From Aliiroseovarius sp. M344 (GTDB lineage Bacteria; Pseudomonadota; Alphaproteobacteria; Rhodobacterales; Rhodobacteraceae), in the NCBI RefSeq assembly GCF_025140835.1, contig NZ_CP081153.1, forward strand, positions 62,001 to 126,000: 64,000 bases of DNA, written 5' to 3'. The position numbers and the translations under genes are program-made. Of this stretch, positions 9,068 to 18,336 are shown piece by piece. Each line of letters starts with the position of its first letter. Position 1 is the first letter of the stretch. The notes beneath the pieces were generated by a model that worked only from the letters and a program-made list of their open reading frames with translations, had not been told where the DNA came from and ran no database searches.

Positions 9068-9900
9068 CCGAACGACGCATTCCATTGGCCGGTGTGATCG
9101 GCGACCCAATTGGACATTCATTGTCCCCCCGACTGCACGCCCATTGGCTGCGGACCAATGGCATCATAGGTCATTATGTGCCGATGCATGTCAGTAACGA
9201 AGATCTGGAGGAGGTCATTCGGACTCTGCCAAAAGCAGGTTTTGTGGGGGTGAACGTGACCATCCCACATAAAGAGACGGTTCTGAATCTCGCCGACACA
9301 GTGACAGATCGTGCCGCGCTGATTGGCGCTGCGAATACACTGATCTTCCGACCAGACGGGAAAATTTACGCTGATAATACAGACGGTTATGGGTTTATAG
9401 AAAATCTTCGCCAAGGAGCCCCAGATTGGGCACCCGAAGCAGGACCGGCAGCCGTTTTTGGTGCGGGCGGCGCTGCGCGTGCGGTCATCGCGTCCCTTAT
9501 TGAAGTCGGTGTCCCGGAAATTCGTCTGTCAAATCGCACCCGGGCACGCGCTGACGCATTGCGTGCCGAGTTTGGGAACAGGATAAAAGTTTTTGACTGG
9601 CTACAAGCCGGAAACATGCTTGATAACGCAGCAACAGCGGTCAACACAACGTCGCTTGGCATGGTCGGAAAACCCGACTTCCGTGTGCCCTTGGATGGGT
9701 TCAACCCCAGCGCAGTGGTGACCGATCTTGTCTATACACCCCTACGCACACATTTTCTGGACGAAGCCGAAAAAGCTGGCTGCATCACGGTGGACGGGCT
9801 TGGAATGCTGTTGCATCAGGCCGTTCCGGGGTTTGAACGTTGGTTCGGGATGCGGCCGGTTGTTGATGACGCCTTGCGTAATGCGGTGCTTGGCCCATGA
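9064..9900 (+). CDS. aroE: Shikimate dehydrogenase (NADP+)
   Basis: AroE reduces 3-dehydroshikimate to shikimate in aromatic amino acid synthesis. In 278 residues it shows the shikimate-binding [11 protein letters not shown], the catalytic Lys in [10 protein letters not shown], the catalytic Asp region ADNTDGYGF, and the NADP-binding glycine loop GAGGAARAV. Start and end overlap maf and coaE by 4 bases each, so translation is coupled. Confidence 0.96.
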   Translation: MTERRIPLAGVIGDPIGHSLSPRLHAHWLRTNGIIGHYVPMHVSNEDLEEVIRTLPKAGFVGVNVTIPHKETVLNLADTVTDRAALIGAANTLIFRPDGKIYADNTDGYGFIENLRQGAPDWAPEAGPAAVFGAGGAARAVIASLIEVGVPEIRLSNRTRARADALRAEFGNRIKVFDWLQAGNMLDNAATAVNTTSLGMVGKPDFRVPLDGFNPSAVVTDLVYTPLRTHFLDEAEKAGCITVDGLGMLLHQAVPGFERWFGMRPVVDDALRNAVLGP

Positions 9901-10496
9901 GCATCCCGTTCATCATCGGCCTGACCGGGTCGATTGGCATGGGTAAATCCACAACGGCGAAGATGTTCGCGCAGGAAGGTGTTCCGGTCTGGGATGCGGA
10001 TGCCGCCGTTCATCGGATATATGCCCCCGGTGGTTCAGCGGTTGAACCGCTGCGCGCAATTTGCGCTGATGCGATTGTCGATGGCGCTGTTGACCGCGGC
10101 GTGTTGAAAGGGTGGATGGCAAAGGACGCGACTGCATTGAAGCAGATTGAAGAAATCGTCCATCCGCTGGTCGCGCAAGACCGCGCGAAGTTCCTGCAAG
10201 AAACCGATGCTGCCATTGTGCTTCTGGATATCCCGCTGCTGTTCGAAACCGGGGCGCATGAGAAAATGGACCTGATTGCAGTCGTATCAACCTCTGCCGA
10301 GCAGCAGCGCAAACGGGTTTTGCAGCGTGGCACGATGACGGAAGAGCAGTTTGAGGCAATTTTGTCCAAACAGGTTTCGGATGCAGAAAAACGCGCGCGC
10401 GCGGACGTGGTGATTCCCACGGAAACGATGGAAGGTGCCAGTGCGGCGGTGAAGAAAGTATTAGCCCAGGTTAAGGAGCGTTTGTCCCATGCGTGA
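9897..10496 (+). CDS. coaE: Dephospho-CoA kinase
   Basis: CoaE phosphorylates dephospho-CoA in the last step of coenzyme A synthesis. The 199-residue protein has the P-loop [17 protein letters not shown] near residues 8-24, the substrate motif [10 protein letters not shown], and the lid/core block [11 protein letters not shown]. The gene overlaps aroE by 4 bases and dnaQ by 8. Length and motifs are normal. Confidence 0.96.
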   Translation: MSIPFIIGLTGSIGMGKSTTAKMFAQEGVPVWDADAAVHRIYAPGGSAVEPLRAICADAIVDGAVDRGVLKGWMAKDATALKQIEEIVHPLVAQDRAKFLQETDAAIVLLDIPLLFETGAHEKMDLIAVVSTSAEQQRKRVLQRGTMTEEQFEAILSKQVSDAEKRARADVVIPTETMEGASAAVKKVLAQVKERLSHA

Positions 10497-11220
10497 AATT
10501 GTACTGGATACTGAAACGACCGGATTTGACCCGGAAGGTGGCGACCGGATTGTCGAAATTGGGTGTCTTGAACTGTATAACCACATGCCAACGGGCAAGA
10601 CCTATCACCAGTATATCAACCCCGAACGCGACATGCCGGACGAGGCTTTTGGCGTGCACGGTATCGGCCCCGATCTTCTTTTGTCACCACGTGCGGCGCA
10701 GGCGGGCGAAGTCACGCTTCGGGACAAGCCGGTTTTCAGGGTGGTTGGTCAGGCCTTTCTCGATTTCATCGGTGATGCAAAACTAGTTATCCACAACGCG
10801 AGCTTCGACATGAAGTTCCTGAATGCCGAACTGAAATGGATGGGCCTGCCGCTGATCCCGTGGGAACAGGCCACCGACACCTTGGCCATCGCACGCAAGA
10901 AGTTTCCCGGCGCGCCGGCGTCTTTGGATGCCCTGTGTCGCCGGTTCAGCATCGACAACTCGTCACGCACCCTGCACGGCGCGCTTCTGGACAGTGAAAT
11001 TCTGGCCGAAGTGTATCTGGAGCTGATTGGAGGTCGTCAGCCCGATCTCGTTCTGGCCGCCAATCAAGGATCATCCTCTGACTCTGGCGGCAGTGGCCCA
11101 TGGCGGCCAACGGCGCGACCGACACCCTTGCCTGCTCGGATCAGCAAAGAAGAAGCCGCCGCCCATGATGCTTTTGTTGAAAAGCTGGGCGACGGCGCTG
11201 TCTGGAAAACCTACCGCTAG
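10489..11220 (+). CDS. dnaQ: DNA polymerase III epsilon subunit (3'-5' exonuclease)
   Basis: DnaQ is the proofreading subunit of the replicative polymerase. The 243-residue protein shows all DEDDh exonuclease motifs: [11 protein letters not shown] (Exo I), [14 protein letters not shown] (Exo II) and [15 protein letters not shown] (Exo III with the catalytic His and Asp). A proline/serine-rich linker and a C-terminal tail probably bind the alpha subunit. It overlaps coaE by 8 bases and converges on secB with 15 bases between stops. Its place next to coaE and near the origin is conserved in alphaproteobacteria. Confidence 0.95.
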   Translation: MREIVLDTETTGFDPEGGDRIVEIGCLELYNHMPTGKTYHQYINPERDMPDEAFGVHGIGPDLLLSPRAAQAGEVTLRDKPVFRVVGQAFLDFIGDAKLVIHNASFDMKFLNAELKWMGLPLIPWEQATDTLAIARKKFPGAPASLDALCRRFSIDNSSRTLHGALLDSEILAEVYLELIGGRQPDLVLAANQGSSSDSGGSGPWRPTARPTPLPARISKEEAAAHDAFVEKLGDGAVWKTYR

Positions 11221-11235
11221 GCCTTTCGGTCAGGT

Positions 11236-11727
11236 TCAGTTGACCTTGGCGCCACCTTGCTCGGCAGCAACGCGGCGTTCGATCTCGTGGCGATACAGCG
11301 CAAGGAAATCCACGGTATCAAGGTTCAACGACGGGAAACCACCATCGCGGGTCACGTCAGCCACGATACGGCGGACGAACGGGAACAACATGCGCGGGCA
11401 TTCGATCATCAGAAACGGGTGCATTTGATCTTCCGGCACGTTTTCAACCTGAAAGATGCCAGAATATTCCAGCTCCATCAGGAACAACTGTTCGCCACCA
11501 GTCTTGTTTTTCGACCCGATGGTGTATTTCGTTATCACCTCGAACTGATTGTCTGTCGGACGTTTCTTGGCATCCAAGGCAACCTCGACATTGATGTCGG
11601 GCTGAACTTCTCCCTGCACGCCTTTTTGAGCAAGGATGTTTTCAAACGACATGTCGCGAATGAACTGGCCAAGAACCTGCATCTTGGGCTGGACAGGGGC
11701 AGTTTGTGCTGTGGCTTCGTCGGCCAT
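11236..11727 (-). CDS. secB: SecB protein-export chaperone
   Basis: SecB keeps presecretory proteins unfolded and hands them to SecA. I start at ATG 11727 (MADEATAQTAPVQPK), preceded by a strong GAAGGAGAA ribosome site 5 bases upstream; an in-frame extension to 11769 is not needed. This gives 163 residues, the normal size. Family blocks seen are YIKDMSFEN-like FIRDMSFEN, EVELTYSGIF-like LEYSGIFQV, and the region CPRMLFPFVRRIVADVTRDGG at about residues 110-130 (given by position). It is divergent from idi. Confidence 0.96.
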   Translation of the reverse strand: MADEATAQTAPVQPKMQVLGQFIRDMSFENILAQKGVQGEVQPDINVEVALDAKKRPTDNQFEVITKYTIGSKNKTGGEQLFLMELEYSGIFQVENVPEDQMHPFLMIECPRMLFPFVRRIVADVTRDGGFPSLNLDTVDFLALYRHEIERRVAAEQGGAKVN

Positions 11728-11831
11728 GATCTTCTCCTTCGGGAAAAACTGTTGGCATGTCCTTAGCACCTTGACCCGGCGCCCTCAACCAAGGGGTTTC
11801 ACGTTCGGTGAAATGGCGCTATTTCGGCGCT

Positions 11832-12353
11832 ATGGAAGATATGATCCCTGCCTGGATTGATGGCGCCCTGTCCCCGGTTGATAAGCTAGAGGCCCATGTG
11901 AAGGGCCTTAAGCATAAAGCCGTGTCCGTTTTTTTGTTTCACGATGACAACGTGCTGATCCAACAACGCGCACCGGGCAAATACCATACACCGAACATGT
12001 GGGCCAACAGCTGTTGCACCCACCCGCACTGGGACGAAGATCCGCGTGAGTGTGCCGAGCGCCGTCTGAACGAAGAGTTGGGAATTACAGGTGTCCAGCC
12101 GGTTTGGGTCGAGCAGCTGGAATACCGCGCAGATGTTGGCGGTGGCTTGATCGAGCATGAGGTTGTCGATCTTTTCGTCATTCACACAGATACGCTTCCC
12201 CAGATCACCCTGAATCCCGCTGAAGTGCAGGCCATTCAATGGCTAAGCCGGGAGGCGCTGGAAAAACAGATCGCTAACACGCCGGAAATTTTTACACCCT
12301 GGCTGAAAATTTATATGACCAAGCACGCAAGCTCAGTGTTTGGTCCAGCCTGA
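11832..12353 (+). CDS. idi: Isopentenyl-diphosphate delta-isomerase, type 1
   Basis: Idi interconverts IPP and DMAPP in isoprenoid synthesis. The type 1 Nudix fold is supported by the metal/active-site Cys block NSCCTHPHWDED and the Nudix-like helix ECAERRLNEELGI. Length is 173 residues from the ATG at 11832 (MEDMIPAWIDG). No strong ribosome site precedes it, and a GTG at 11808 or the ATG at 11841 are possible alternatives. Its 3' end overlaps the end of convergent fxsA by 21 bases. An isolated idi outside a photosynthesis cluster is common in non-phototrophic roseobacters. Confidence 0.93.
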   Translation: MEDMIPAWIDGALSPVDKLEAHVKGLKHKAVSVFLFHDDNVLIQQRAPGKYHTPNMWANSCCTHPHWDEDPRECAERRLNEELGITGVQPVWVEQLEYRADVGGGLIEHEVVDLFVIHTDTLPQITLNPAEVQAIQWLSREALEKQIANTPEIFTPWLKIYMTKHASSVFGPA

Positions 12354-12833
12354 TGGTCCTTCCACACCGGGATGGGTTGGTTTTTTGTTTGGCGTGACGT
12401 CTGTGAATTCGGCATCGATCACGTCGTCCTGTGGGTGTGGTGGCTGCGGATTCCGGGGATCTTGTGATCCCATGGAAAAACTCTGGACCTGAATGCGCGA
12501 TCTGGCCCAGTTGTAGACGGCCCGACGCACAGCCGGAATCAGCAATGCGAATCCAACGAAATCGGTGAAAAAGCCGGGGGTCAGCAATAGCGCGCCAGAA
12601 AAAAGGATCATCGCACCATGTGCCAATGGTTCGGTCGGATCATTCAACTGACCAAAGCTTTCACGCAGTTGTGACATCGCCAAGGCGCCCTGCGCCCGCA
12701 TCAGCTGTGTGCCGACAATCGCGGTTAAAACGACGATCGCAAGCGTTGGCCACAAGCCGATTGCGCCCCCAACCTGAATGAACAGGGCGATCTCGATCAG
12801 CGGAACTGCGATGAACAGCGCAAAAAGCCACAT
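12333..12833 (-). CDS. fxsA: FxsA-family cytoplasmic membrane protein
   Basis: FxsA is a small inner-membrane protein; in E. coli it relieves F-exclusion of phage T7, but its housekeeping role is not known. I start at ATG 12833 (MWLFALFIAVPLIEIALFIQ) with AGGAG 10 bases upstream, giving 166 residues. It shows the family pattern of three or four hydrophobic segments, the motif VGTQLMRAQG after the second, and LLLTPGFFTDFVGFALLIP. The C-terminal 45 residues are hydrophilic, Pro/Asp-rich and low in complexity. The first 17 in-frame residues upstream are judged non-coding. Confidence 0.88.
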   Translation of the reverse strand: MWLFALFIAVPLIEIALFIQVGGAIGLWPTLAIVVLTAIVGTQLMRAQGALAMSQLRESFGQLNDPTEPLAHGAMILFSGALLLTPGFFTDFVGFALLIPAVRRAVYNWARSRIQVQSFSMGSQDPRNPQPPHPQDDVIDAEFTDVTPNKKPTHPGVEGPSGWTKH

Positions 12834-12938
12834 GGGGCAAGTCTCCTTTTCGTTTCGAACGGTGGACTTGGCCCCGCTCAGCACCTACATATGTCTCCGG
12901 TTAGCGCGTTTCCATATGGCGCTTGAAAAGAGGTATAA

Positions 12939-13598
12939 ATGAGCTCACCCCTGATCCAGCTTCTGGTTCTTGCCGGAATTGCCCTGTTTCTGATTTTGCG
13001 CCTGCGCGATGTGCTTGGCACACGCGAGGGGTTTGAGAAACCCGTCGTGGCAAAAAAAGACAACCGCCGCTTAGCGCGTGACCAGTTCGAGGTCATCGAA
13101 GGCGGTCCTGACAACGATATTACAGAACACGTGCCCGAAGGCAGCTCAGCGGCGAAAGCGCTGGCCGCAATGAAAGGCGCCGAGCCGTCTTTCAATGTCA
13201 GCGAATTTCTGGGCGGCGCGGGCGGGGCCTATGAAATGATCCTGATGGGCTTTGAATCTGGCGATCTGGCGCAGATTAAACCCTTCCTTGCCGACGATGT
13301 GTACGAGACATTCGCATCGGTGGTCGAAGACCGCGAGAAAAAGGGACTATCAGTTGATGCGAAATTCGTTGGCCTGCGCGAGCTGAAACTTGTGGACGCC
13401 GAATTTGACCCCGCGACCCGCGAAGGTGAAGTGACCGTACGGTTTATAGGCGAGCTGACATCAGTCGTGCGCGACAAGGGTGGCGACATCATAGAGGGCA
13501 ACCCAAATGAAGTGAAACGCCAGAAAGACGTGTGGACGTTTGCGCGCGTTATGGGATCGGACAACCCGAACTGGCAACTTGTCGCCACAGGTGGATGA
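12939..13598 (+). CDS. Tim44/TimA-domain membrane-anchored protein
   Basis: The protein has one N-terminal transmembrane segment (residues 4-21, LIQLLVLAGIALFLILRL) followed by a hydrophilic linker and a C-terminal Tim44-like domain (about residues 85-218, starting FNVSEFLGGAGGAYEMILMG). In mitochondria Tim44 couples the import channel to Hsp70; the alphaproteobacterial homologue (TimA) is membrane-bound with unclear substrates. Its place between secB and mltA is conserved in alphaproteobacteria. It shares one base with the mltA start (TGATG at 13596-13600). Confidence 0.88.
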   Translation: MSSPLIQLLVLAGIALFLILRLRDVLGTREGFEKPVVAKKDNRRLARDQFEVIEGGPDNDITEHVPEGSSAAKALAAMKGAEPSFNVSEFLGGAGGAYEMILMGFESGDLAQIKPFLADDVYETFASVVEDREKKGLSVDAKFVGLRELKLVDAEFDPATREGEVTVRFIGELTSVVRDKGGDIIEGNPNEVKRQKDVWTFARVMGSDNPNWQLVATGG

Positions 13599-14626
13599 TG
13601 CTTCGGGGGCTGGCATTTGCGCTGGCCCTATTGGGCACGCCTGTTCTGGCAGGACTTGAAGACGCTGACGTTACGATTCTGTCTTTTGGCGAATTGGACG
13701 GCTGGGACAAAGACGACCATCAAGAGGCTTTGGGTGTTTTTCTGGACACCTGCCGCGATTTGGATGAACCCCTATGGCGTCCGATCTGCGCGGTGGCCGC
13801 GCAGCAGGATGACGGCAAAACCTTTTTCGAGCTTTTCTTTCGACCCGTCTTGATCCGCGACGGAAACGACCCACTGTTCACCGCATATTACGAGCCTGAA
13901 ATTCGCGGCTCTATTACAGAATCCATCCGATATCGATATCCCGTCTATCGTAAGCCCCCTGAATTAAACTCTGGCGAGGTTTGGCTGTCGCGCCGCGATA
14001 TAGAAGAAGCAGGCGCGCTGCGCGGTCGCGGGCTTGAGATCGCGTGGGTGGAAGACCCGGTAGAGCTTCAGTTTCTGCAAATTCAGGGGTCTGGCCGCAT
14101 CCGGCTGGCGGAGGGCGGCACGATACGTCTGGGCTATGGCGGCTCCAATGGCCACAGCTTCATGTCGCTGGGGAACGAGCTGGTGCGGCAAGGCGTCTAT
14201 AACCCGCATCAGGTTTCTCAGAAAGTTATCCAGAATTGGGTGAAACGAAATCCAGAGGCGGGGCACCAACTTTTGATGTCCAACCCGTCCTATGTGTTCT
14301 TTCGCCGAATTGGGAAAGTGGCGGCAGACAAGGGACCGCTGGGCGCAATGAACCGTTCGATCACCGCGCATCGTTCGGTGGCGGTTGATCCAAAATACAC
14401 CCCGCTGGGCGCACCGGTCTGGTTGGAAAAAAGGGGCGAAGAGCCGTTCAGCCGCTTGATGGTGGCGCAAGATACCGGGTCGCGCGTCAAAGGAGCGCAA
14501 CGCGCCGATATTTTTTGGGGGACCGGCGACAAAGCAGGCCGTTTGGCGGGTCGGATTCGCGATGATGGCCGGATGGTCGTGCTGCTACCCATCCAACGCG
14601 CCTTCGCCATATTGCCCGAGGAATAG
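13598..14626 (+). CDS. mltA: Membrane-bound lytic murein transglycosylase A
   Basis: MltA (GH102) cleaves peptidoglycan to 1,6-anhydro-muropeptides. I start at ATG 13598 (MLRGLAFALALLGTPVLAG), which shares a base with the preceding stop; an ATG 3 bases earlier is equally possible. The N-terminus is a signal peptide with likely cleavage after VLA. Family blocks are TAYYEPEIRGS, LQIQGSGRIRL, YGGSNGHSF, and the C-terminal 3D domain VAQDTGSRVKGAQRADIFWG with its catalytic aspartates. There is no lipobox Cys, so it may be soluble in the periplasm despite the name. Length is 342 residues. Confidence 0.94.
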   Translation: MLRGLAFALALLGTPVLAGLEDADVTILSFGELDGWDKDDHQEALGVFLDTCRDLDEPLWRPICAVAAQQDDGKTFFELFFRPVLIRDGNDPLFTAYYEPEIRGSITESIRYRYPVYRKPPELNSGEVWLSRRDIEEAGALRGRGLEIAWVEDPVELQFLQIQGSGRIRLAEGGTIRLGYGGSNGHSFMSLGNELVRQGVYNPHQVSQKVIQNWVKRNPEAGHQLLMSNPSYVFFRRIGKVAADKGPLGAMNRSITAHRSVAVDPKYTPLGAPVWLEKRGEEPFSRLMVAQDTGSRVKGAQRADIFWGTGDKAGRLAGRIRDDGRMVVLLPIQRAFAILPEE

Positions 14627-14628
14627 GG

Positions 14629-15222
14629 ATGGCACGTCGGCCAAGACATTTGAGCGCAGAAGATAAAGCGCTGTGGAAGAAAGTTGCCGATAGCACCGAC
14701 CGACTGCGACCCAGTCGCTTTATGACGGGTTTTCCACCCCCAGAACTGGCTGATAAAGCGCCAGCGCCACTAAAGGTGAAAACTCCCAAGTTTCAAATTG
14801 GCGAACGGTCCGGATCGACGACGAAACCCCATGATATAGCCCCAAGCCTTTCTAGCAGCGTCGCCAGCCAAGCCTTGTCCATGGATCGCAAGGTTTTCGG
14901 AAAGATGAAGAAGGGCCGCTTGTCACCAGAGGGGCGGATTGACCTGCACGGCATGACGATCGCGCAGGCTCATCCAGTTCTGACTCGGTTTATTTTGGAT
15001 GCTGTCGCTATGGATCGACGCCTCGTGTTGGTCATAACCGGCAAAGGGAAGCACCGCGATGACGGCGGACCGATACCCGTCCGTCACGGCGTTCTTCGTC
15101 ATCAGGTGCCGCACTGGCTGCACACGATGCCACTTCGTCAACACGTGCTTCAGATCGCCGAAGCACACCTGAAGCATGGCGGGCAAGGTGCCTATTACGT
15201 TTACCTGCGGCGGCGGCGGTAG
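14629..15222 (+). CDS. Smr-domain protein (putative endonuclease)
   Basis: The 197-residue protein has a variable N-terminal half and a C-terminal Smr domain (about residues 102-195) with the signature IDLHGMTIAQAHPVL and the glycine-rich VITGKGKHRDDGG. Smr domains nick DNA or RNA and occur alone or at the end of MutS2. The gene begins 2 bases after mltA, and the pair mltA-smr is common in alphaproteobacteria. Substrate unknown. It converges on the next gene with 3 bases between. Confidence 0.88.
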   Translation: MARRPRHLSAEDKALWKKVADSTDRLRPSRFMTGFPPPELADKAPAPLKVKTPKFQIGERSGSTTKPHDIAPSLSSSVASQALSMDRKVFGKMKKGRLSPEGRIDLHGMTIAQAHPVLTRFILDAVAMDRRLVLVITGKGKHRDDGGPIPVRHGVLRHQVPHWLHTMPLRQHVLQIAEAHLKHGGQGAYYVYLRRRR

Positions 15223-15225
15223 TTT

Positions 15226-16320
15226 CTATTGCGCGATGTTCGGGATGATCAGGCGCGTCGCGTTCTGGACAACCAGAACTGTTCCGGGCAGCAAACCCAC
15301 CCGGTTGGACGGATCGCCGCCATAAGCCGCCCCAAGGTCTGGCACGCTATTCAAAAGACGCAGGAATGAAGCAGACGCAAGCGCGGTATTGTGGCCAAGA
15401 TCACCTTCGCTGAAGGCAGAGATATCGACCATGGTCACGTTAAGCTCGGCCAGTTTGTCAACATCCGTCGTATTGCCCAACCGCGCCGTCTGTCCGGTCA
15501 GACCTGCAGAAAGACGCAGCGCGATGTCGCGCGTCGATGAGAAGATAAAGAACGGCTGTGGTAGCTTGCCAATCCGATCAGCCTGGGACCGAAAGACGTC
15601 TATGTCGATATCGGGTGAAATCAATACCACTCCGCCAATTTTTCGCAAAGCCCGTTGCCCGTCGGCAATGGCCATTTGGCGCAAGGTCTCCATGGTTAAG
15701 AGCGCGCCCATTGAATGACCGACCAGCAAAATCTCATCCACCCCGGCGTCGGAAACCGCCCGGATTGTTGCCTCTAGCCCATCACGCGCGATCAGCATCG
15801 AGTCGCGATCATATCCATATCCCAATGGGTGCCCGGCGCTGGGCCACGAGTAATGAACCGGGATAAATGGCAGTGCTAGGTCTTCCGAAAGCTGCGCGAA
15901 ACGGTATAGCCCTTCGGAGAAGTTGTTGTTAAAGCCGTGGACGAAAACAATGGCTGTGCGCTCTTCAGCCCGCCGCGGCCTAAGCTCTTTGCGCAGGGCC
16001 GAGCTGAAGTCGTTCTGGGTCGTGATGGGCGAAAAATCGTCAAGCAGGAAGTGCTTCGACGGGTCGATGTTGTTGCGGGTCGGCCATTCGATACTGCCCG
16101 GTTCGCGATCTGGCGGAACAGACACATCAAAGCGACCAAAAATAAGGTTCCGGCTTCGGTCGCCACTTGGAAAGCCCTGCCCGTCAATCTCGCGCGTGGT
16201 GCCGACATAGATGCGTTGAATGTCGCCGGTCTTGGCGGCGCCAGCAAATAGCGTGATGTGCCCACGAGGTGCGCAGGACACAAGCAACAGGACGATAGCA
16301 AGATGATGAATGATACGCAC
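15226..16320 (-). CDS. DUF900-type alpha/beta hydrolase, putative lipoprotein
   Basis: This is a serine hydrolase of the DUF900 group (esterase/lipase-like). The start chosen is GTG at 16320 with GAGGAG about 7 bases upstream; a GTG at 16344 is also in frame. From there the N-terminus RIIHHLAIVLLLVSCAPRG is a lipoprotein signal with lipobox LVSC. The core shows IVFVHGFNNNF (oxyanion region), the nucleophile elbow VGHSMGA, and late candidate Asp (SPDIDIDVF) and His (EGDLGHNTALAS) residues. Length is 364 residues. Substrate unknown. It is followed by 57 bases and then hslU, in the same direction. Confidence 0.85.
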   Translation of the reverse strand: MRIIHHLAIVLLLVSCAPRGHITLFAGAAKTGDIQRIYVGTTREIDGQGFPSGDRSRNLIFGRFDVSVPPDREPGSIEWPTRNNIDPSKHFLLDDFSPITTQNDFSSALRKELRPRRAEERTAIVFVHGFNNNFSEGLYRFAQLSEDLALPFIPVHYSWPSAGHPLGYGYDRDSMLIARDGLEATIRAVSDAGVDEILLVGHSMGALLTMETLRQMAIADGQRALRKIGGVVLISPDIDIDVFRSQADRIGKLPQPFFIFSSTRDIALRLSAGLTGQTARLGNTTDVDKLAELNVTMVDISAFSEGDLGHNTALASASFLRLLNSVPDLGAAYGGDPSNRVGLLPGTVLVVQNATRLIIPNIAQ

Positions 16321-16377
16321 GTGGGGCTCCTCGGGATTGTCCACTGGATACCCGAGGACGCACCTCCTGCATAGCCA

Positions 16378-17685
16378 TCAAAGCATATAGCGGCTCACAT
16401 CTGTCGAGGTCATCAGCGACCCCAGATTTTGGTCGACGAATTCCTTGTCTACAATGATCTTTTCTCCACCGCGATCAGGGGCTGTGAAGCTGAGTTCTTC
16501 GAACACGCGCTCAAGCACCGTATACAGTCGGCGCGCCCCAATATTCTCGACGCTTTGGTTAACCTCGGCGGCGATGCTGGCCAGCGCGGCGATGCCGGCT
16601 TCGGTGAATTCAACCGTTACCTCTTCGGTGCCCATCAGCGCTGTGTATTGGCGGGTTAGTGCGTTGTCGGTTTCGGTCAGAATGCGCACGAAGTCTTCTT
16701 CCGTCAGGGCGCGAAGCTCGACCCGAATGGGAAGACGGCCTTGAAGTTCGGGCAACAGGTCCGACGGCTTGGCTACGTGAAATGCACCCGAGGCAATAAA
16801 CAGAATGTGGTCGGTTTTGACGGGACCGTGTTTGGTCGAGACGGTTGTGCCTTCGATCAGCGGCAGAAGATCGCGCTGAACGCCTTCGCGGCTGACATCC
16901 GCACCACGTGCATCGGCGCGAGCACACACCTTGTCTATTTCATCCAAAAATACGATGCCATTCTGTTCGACCGCCTCTAACGCGGCACGGGTAACGGTTT
17001 CGTCGTCCAGCAGTTTGTCGGCTTCGTCTGAGATCAGCAGTTCATAGCTGTCGCGCACGGTAATCTTGCGTTTCACGGTGCGTTGCCCAAACGCTTTTCC
17101 GAACATATCGCCAAGGTTCATCATGCCCATTCCCTGCCCCGGTTGACCCGGAACATCAAACATCTGCATCGGGTTCGAGCTGTCAGCGATGTCAATTTCG
17201 ACCTCGTGATCATCCAACTCGCCTGCCCGCAGTTTTTTGCGGAACATTTCACGAGTGGCATCGCGCGCATCCGTGCCGGCTATCGCCTCGATCACACGAT
17301 CTTCAGCGGCGGCCTCGGCGCGTGCTTTCACGTCCTCGCGCATATGCTCGCGGGTTTCCATGATGGCGGAATCGACCAGATCACGCACGATCTGCTCTAC
17401 ATCGCGCCCAACATAGCCGACTTCAGTAAACTTGGTTGCCTCAACCTTTATGAAGGGCGCACGCGCGAGTTTCGCAAGACGGCGGCTGATCTCGGTCTTG
17501 CCGACGCCGGTGGGCCCGATCATCAAAATGTTTTTTGGATAAACCTCGTCACGCAGATCATCGGACAACTGCTCGCGGCGCCAGCGATTGCGCAAGGCAA
17601 CAGCGACGGCGCGTTTTGCGTCCTTCTGGCCGATGATAAAGCGATCAAGCTCGCTGACGATTTCGCGGGGGGTCAGGTCGGTCAT
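16378..17685 (-). CDS. hslU: HslU (ClpY), ATPase of the HslUV protease
   Basis: HslU unfolds substrates for the HslV peptidase. The 435-residue AAA+ protein has Walker [19 protein letters not shown], pore loop region [11 protein letters not shown], the intermediate I-domain (about residues 105-235), Walker B FLDEIDKV, and the C-terminal tail ending YML-type residues that insert into HslV. Its ATG overlaps the hslV stop by 4 bases. Normal length and motifs. Confidence 0.97.
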   Translation of the reverse strand: MTDLTPREIVSELDRFIIGQKDAKRAVAVALRNRWRREQLSDDLRDEVYPKNILMIGPTGVGKTEISRRLAKLARAPFIKVEATKFTEVGYVGRDVEQIVRDLVDSAIMETREHMREDVKARAEAAAEDRVIEAIAGTDARDATREMFRKKLRAGELDDHEVEIDIADSSNPMQMFDVPGQPGQGMGMMNLGDMFGKAFGQRTVKRKITVRDSYELLISDEADKLLDDETVTRAALEAVEQNGIVFLDEIDKVCARADARGADVSREGVQRDLLPLIEGTTVSTKHGPVKTDHILFIASGAFHVAKPSDLLPELQGRLPIRVELRALTEEDFVRILTETDNALTRQYTALMGTEEVTVEFTEAGIAALASIAAEVNQSVENIGARRLYTVLERVFEELSFTAPDRGGEKIIVDKEFVDQNLGSLMTSTDVSRYML

Positions 17686-18239
17686 TTGCCGATCTCCTCA
17701 ACAGTCAGGTTGCCATTTGTATAAACGCAAATGTCAGCGGCAATCGCCATGGCCTTGCGCGCAACGCCCTCCGCGTCCAGATCGCTTTCCATCAACCCAC
17801 GTGCAGCGGCCAATGCAAAATTGCCGCCTGATCCGATGGCGGCCACATCATGTTCGGGCTCCAGCACGTCGCCCGCGCCGGTGATGACCAAAAGCTCTTT
17901 TCCATCGGTGACGATCAGCATGGCCTCGAGTTTTTGCAGGTATTTGTCGGTGCGCCAGTCCTTGGCCAGCTCGACCGAAGCGCGGGCCAATTGACCCGGC
18001 GTGGCTTCCAGCTTCTTTTCCAGCCGCTCCAAAAGGGTGAAGGCATCCGCCGTTGATCCGGCAAAGCCCGCGACCACCTCAAACCCACCGGGCGACAGCT
18101 TGCGCACCTTGCGCGCGGTTCCCTTGATCACCGTTTGACCAAGGCTGACCTGTCCGTCGCCTGCAATGACCACTTTGCCGCCCTTGCGCACGCCGATGAT
18201 TGTCGTGCCGTGCCAACCAGGGAAATCCGTATCTGCCAT
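17682..18239 (-). CDS. hslV: HslV (ClpQ), peptidase of the HslUV protease
   Basis: HslV is the threonine peptidase of the bacterial proteasome-like complex. The start is ATG 18239 ([11 protein letters not shown]), with a strong ACGGAGG site 4 bases upstream. The catalytic N-terminal Thr is expected to be exposed by removal of the 11-residue prefix, leaving [18 protein letters not shown] and [18 protein letters not shown] are family blocks. Length is 185 residues. It is the first gene of the hslVU pair and divergent from the next gene. Confidence 0.96.
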   Translation of the reverse strand: MADTDFPGWHGTTIIGVRKGGKVVIAGDGQVSLGQTVIKGTARKVRKLSPGGFEVVAGFAGSTADAFTLLERLEKKLEATPGQLARASVELAKDWRTDKYLQKLEAMLIVTDGKELLVITGAGDVLEPEHDVAAIGSGGNFALAAARGLMESDLDAEGVARKAMAIAADICVYTNGNLTVEEIGK

Positions 18240-18336
18240 GTCGCCTCCGTTTTGCTTCACCCTATATGGACGCGGGGGTCAGGTCAGACAAGCACCTCGG
18301 CTTGTTCTTCGTCAGATCGGGGGCTAGCGTGCGGAT

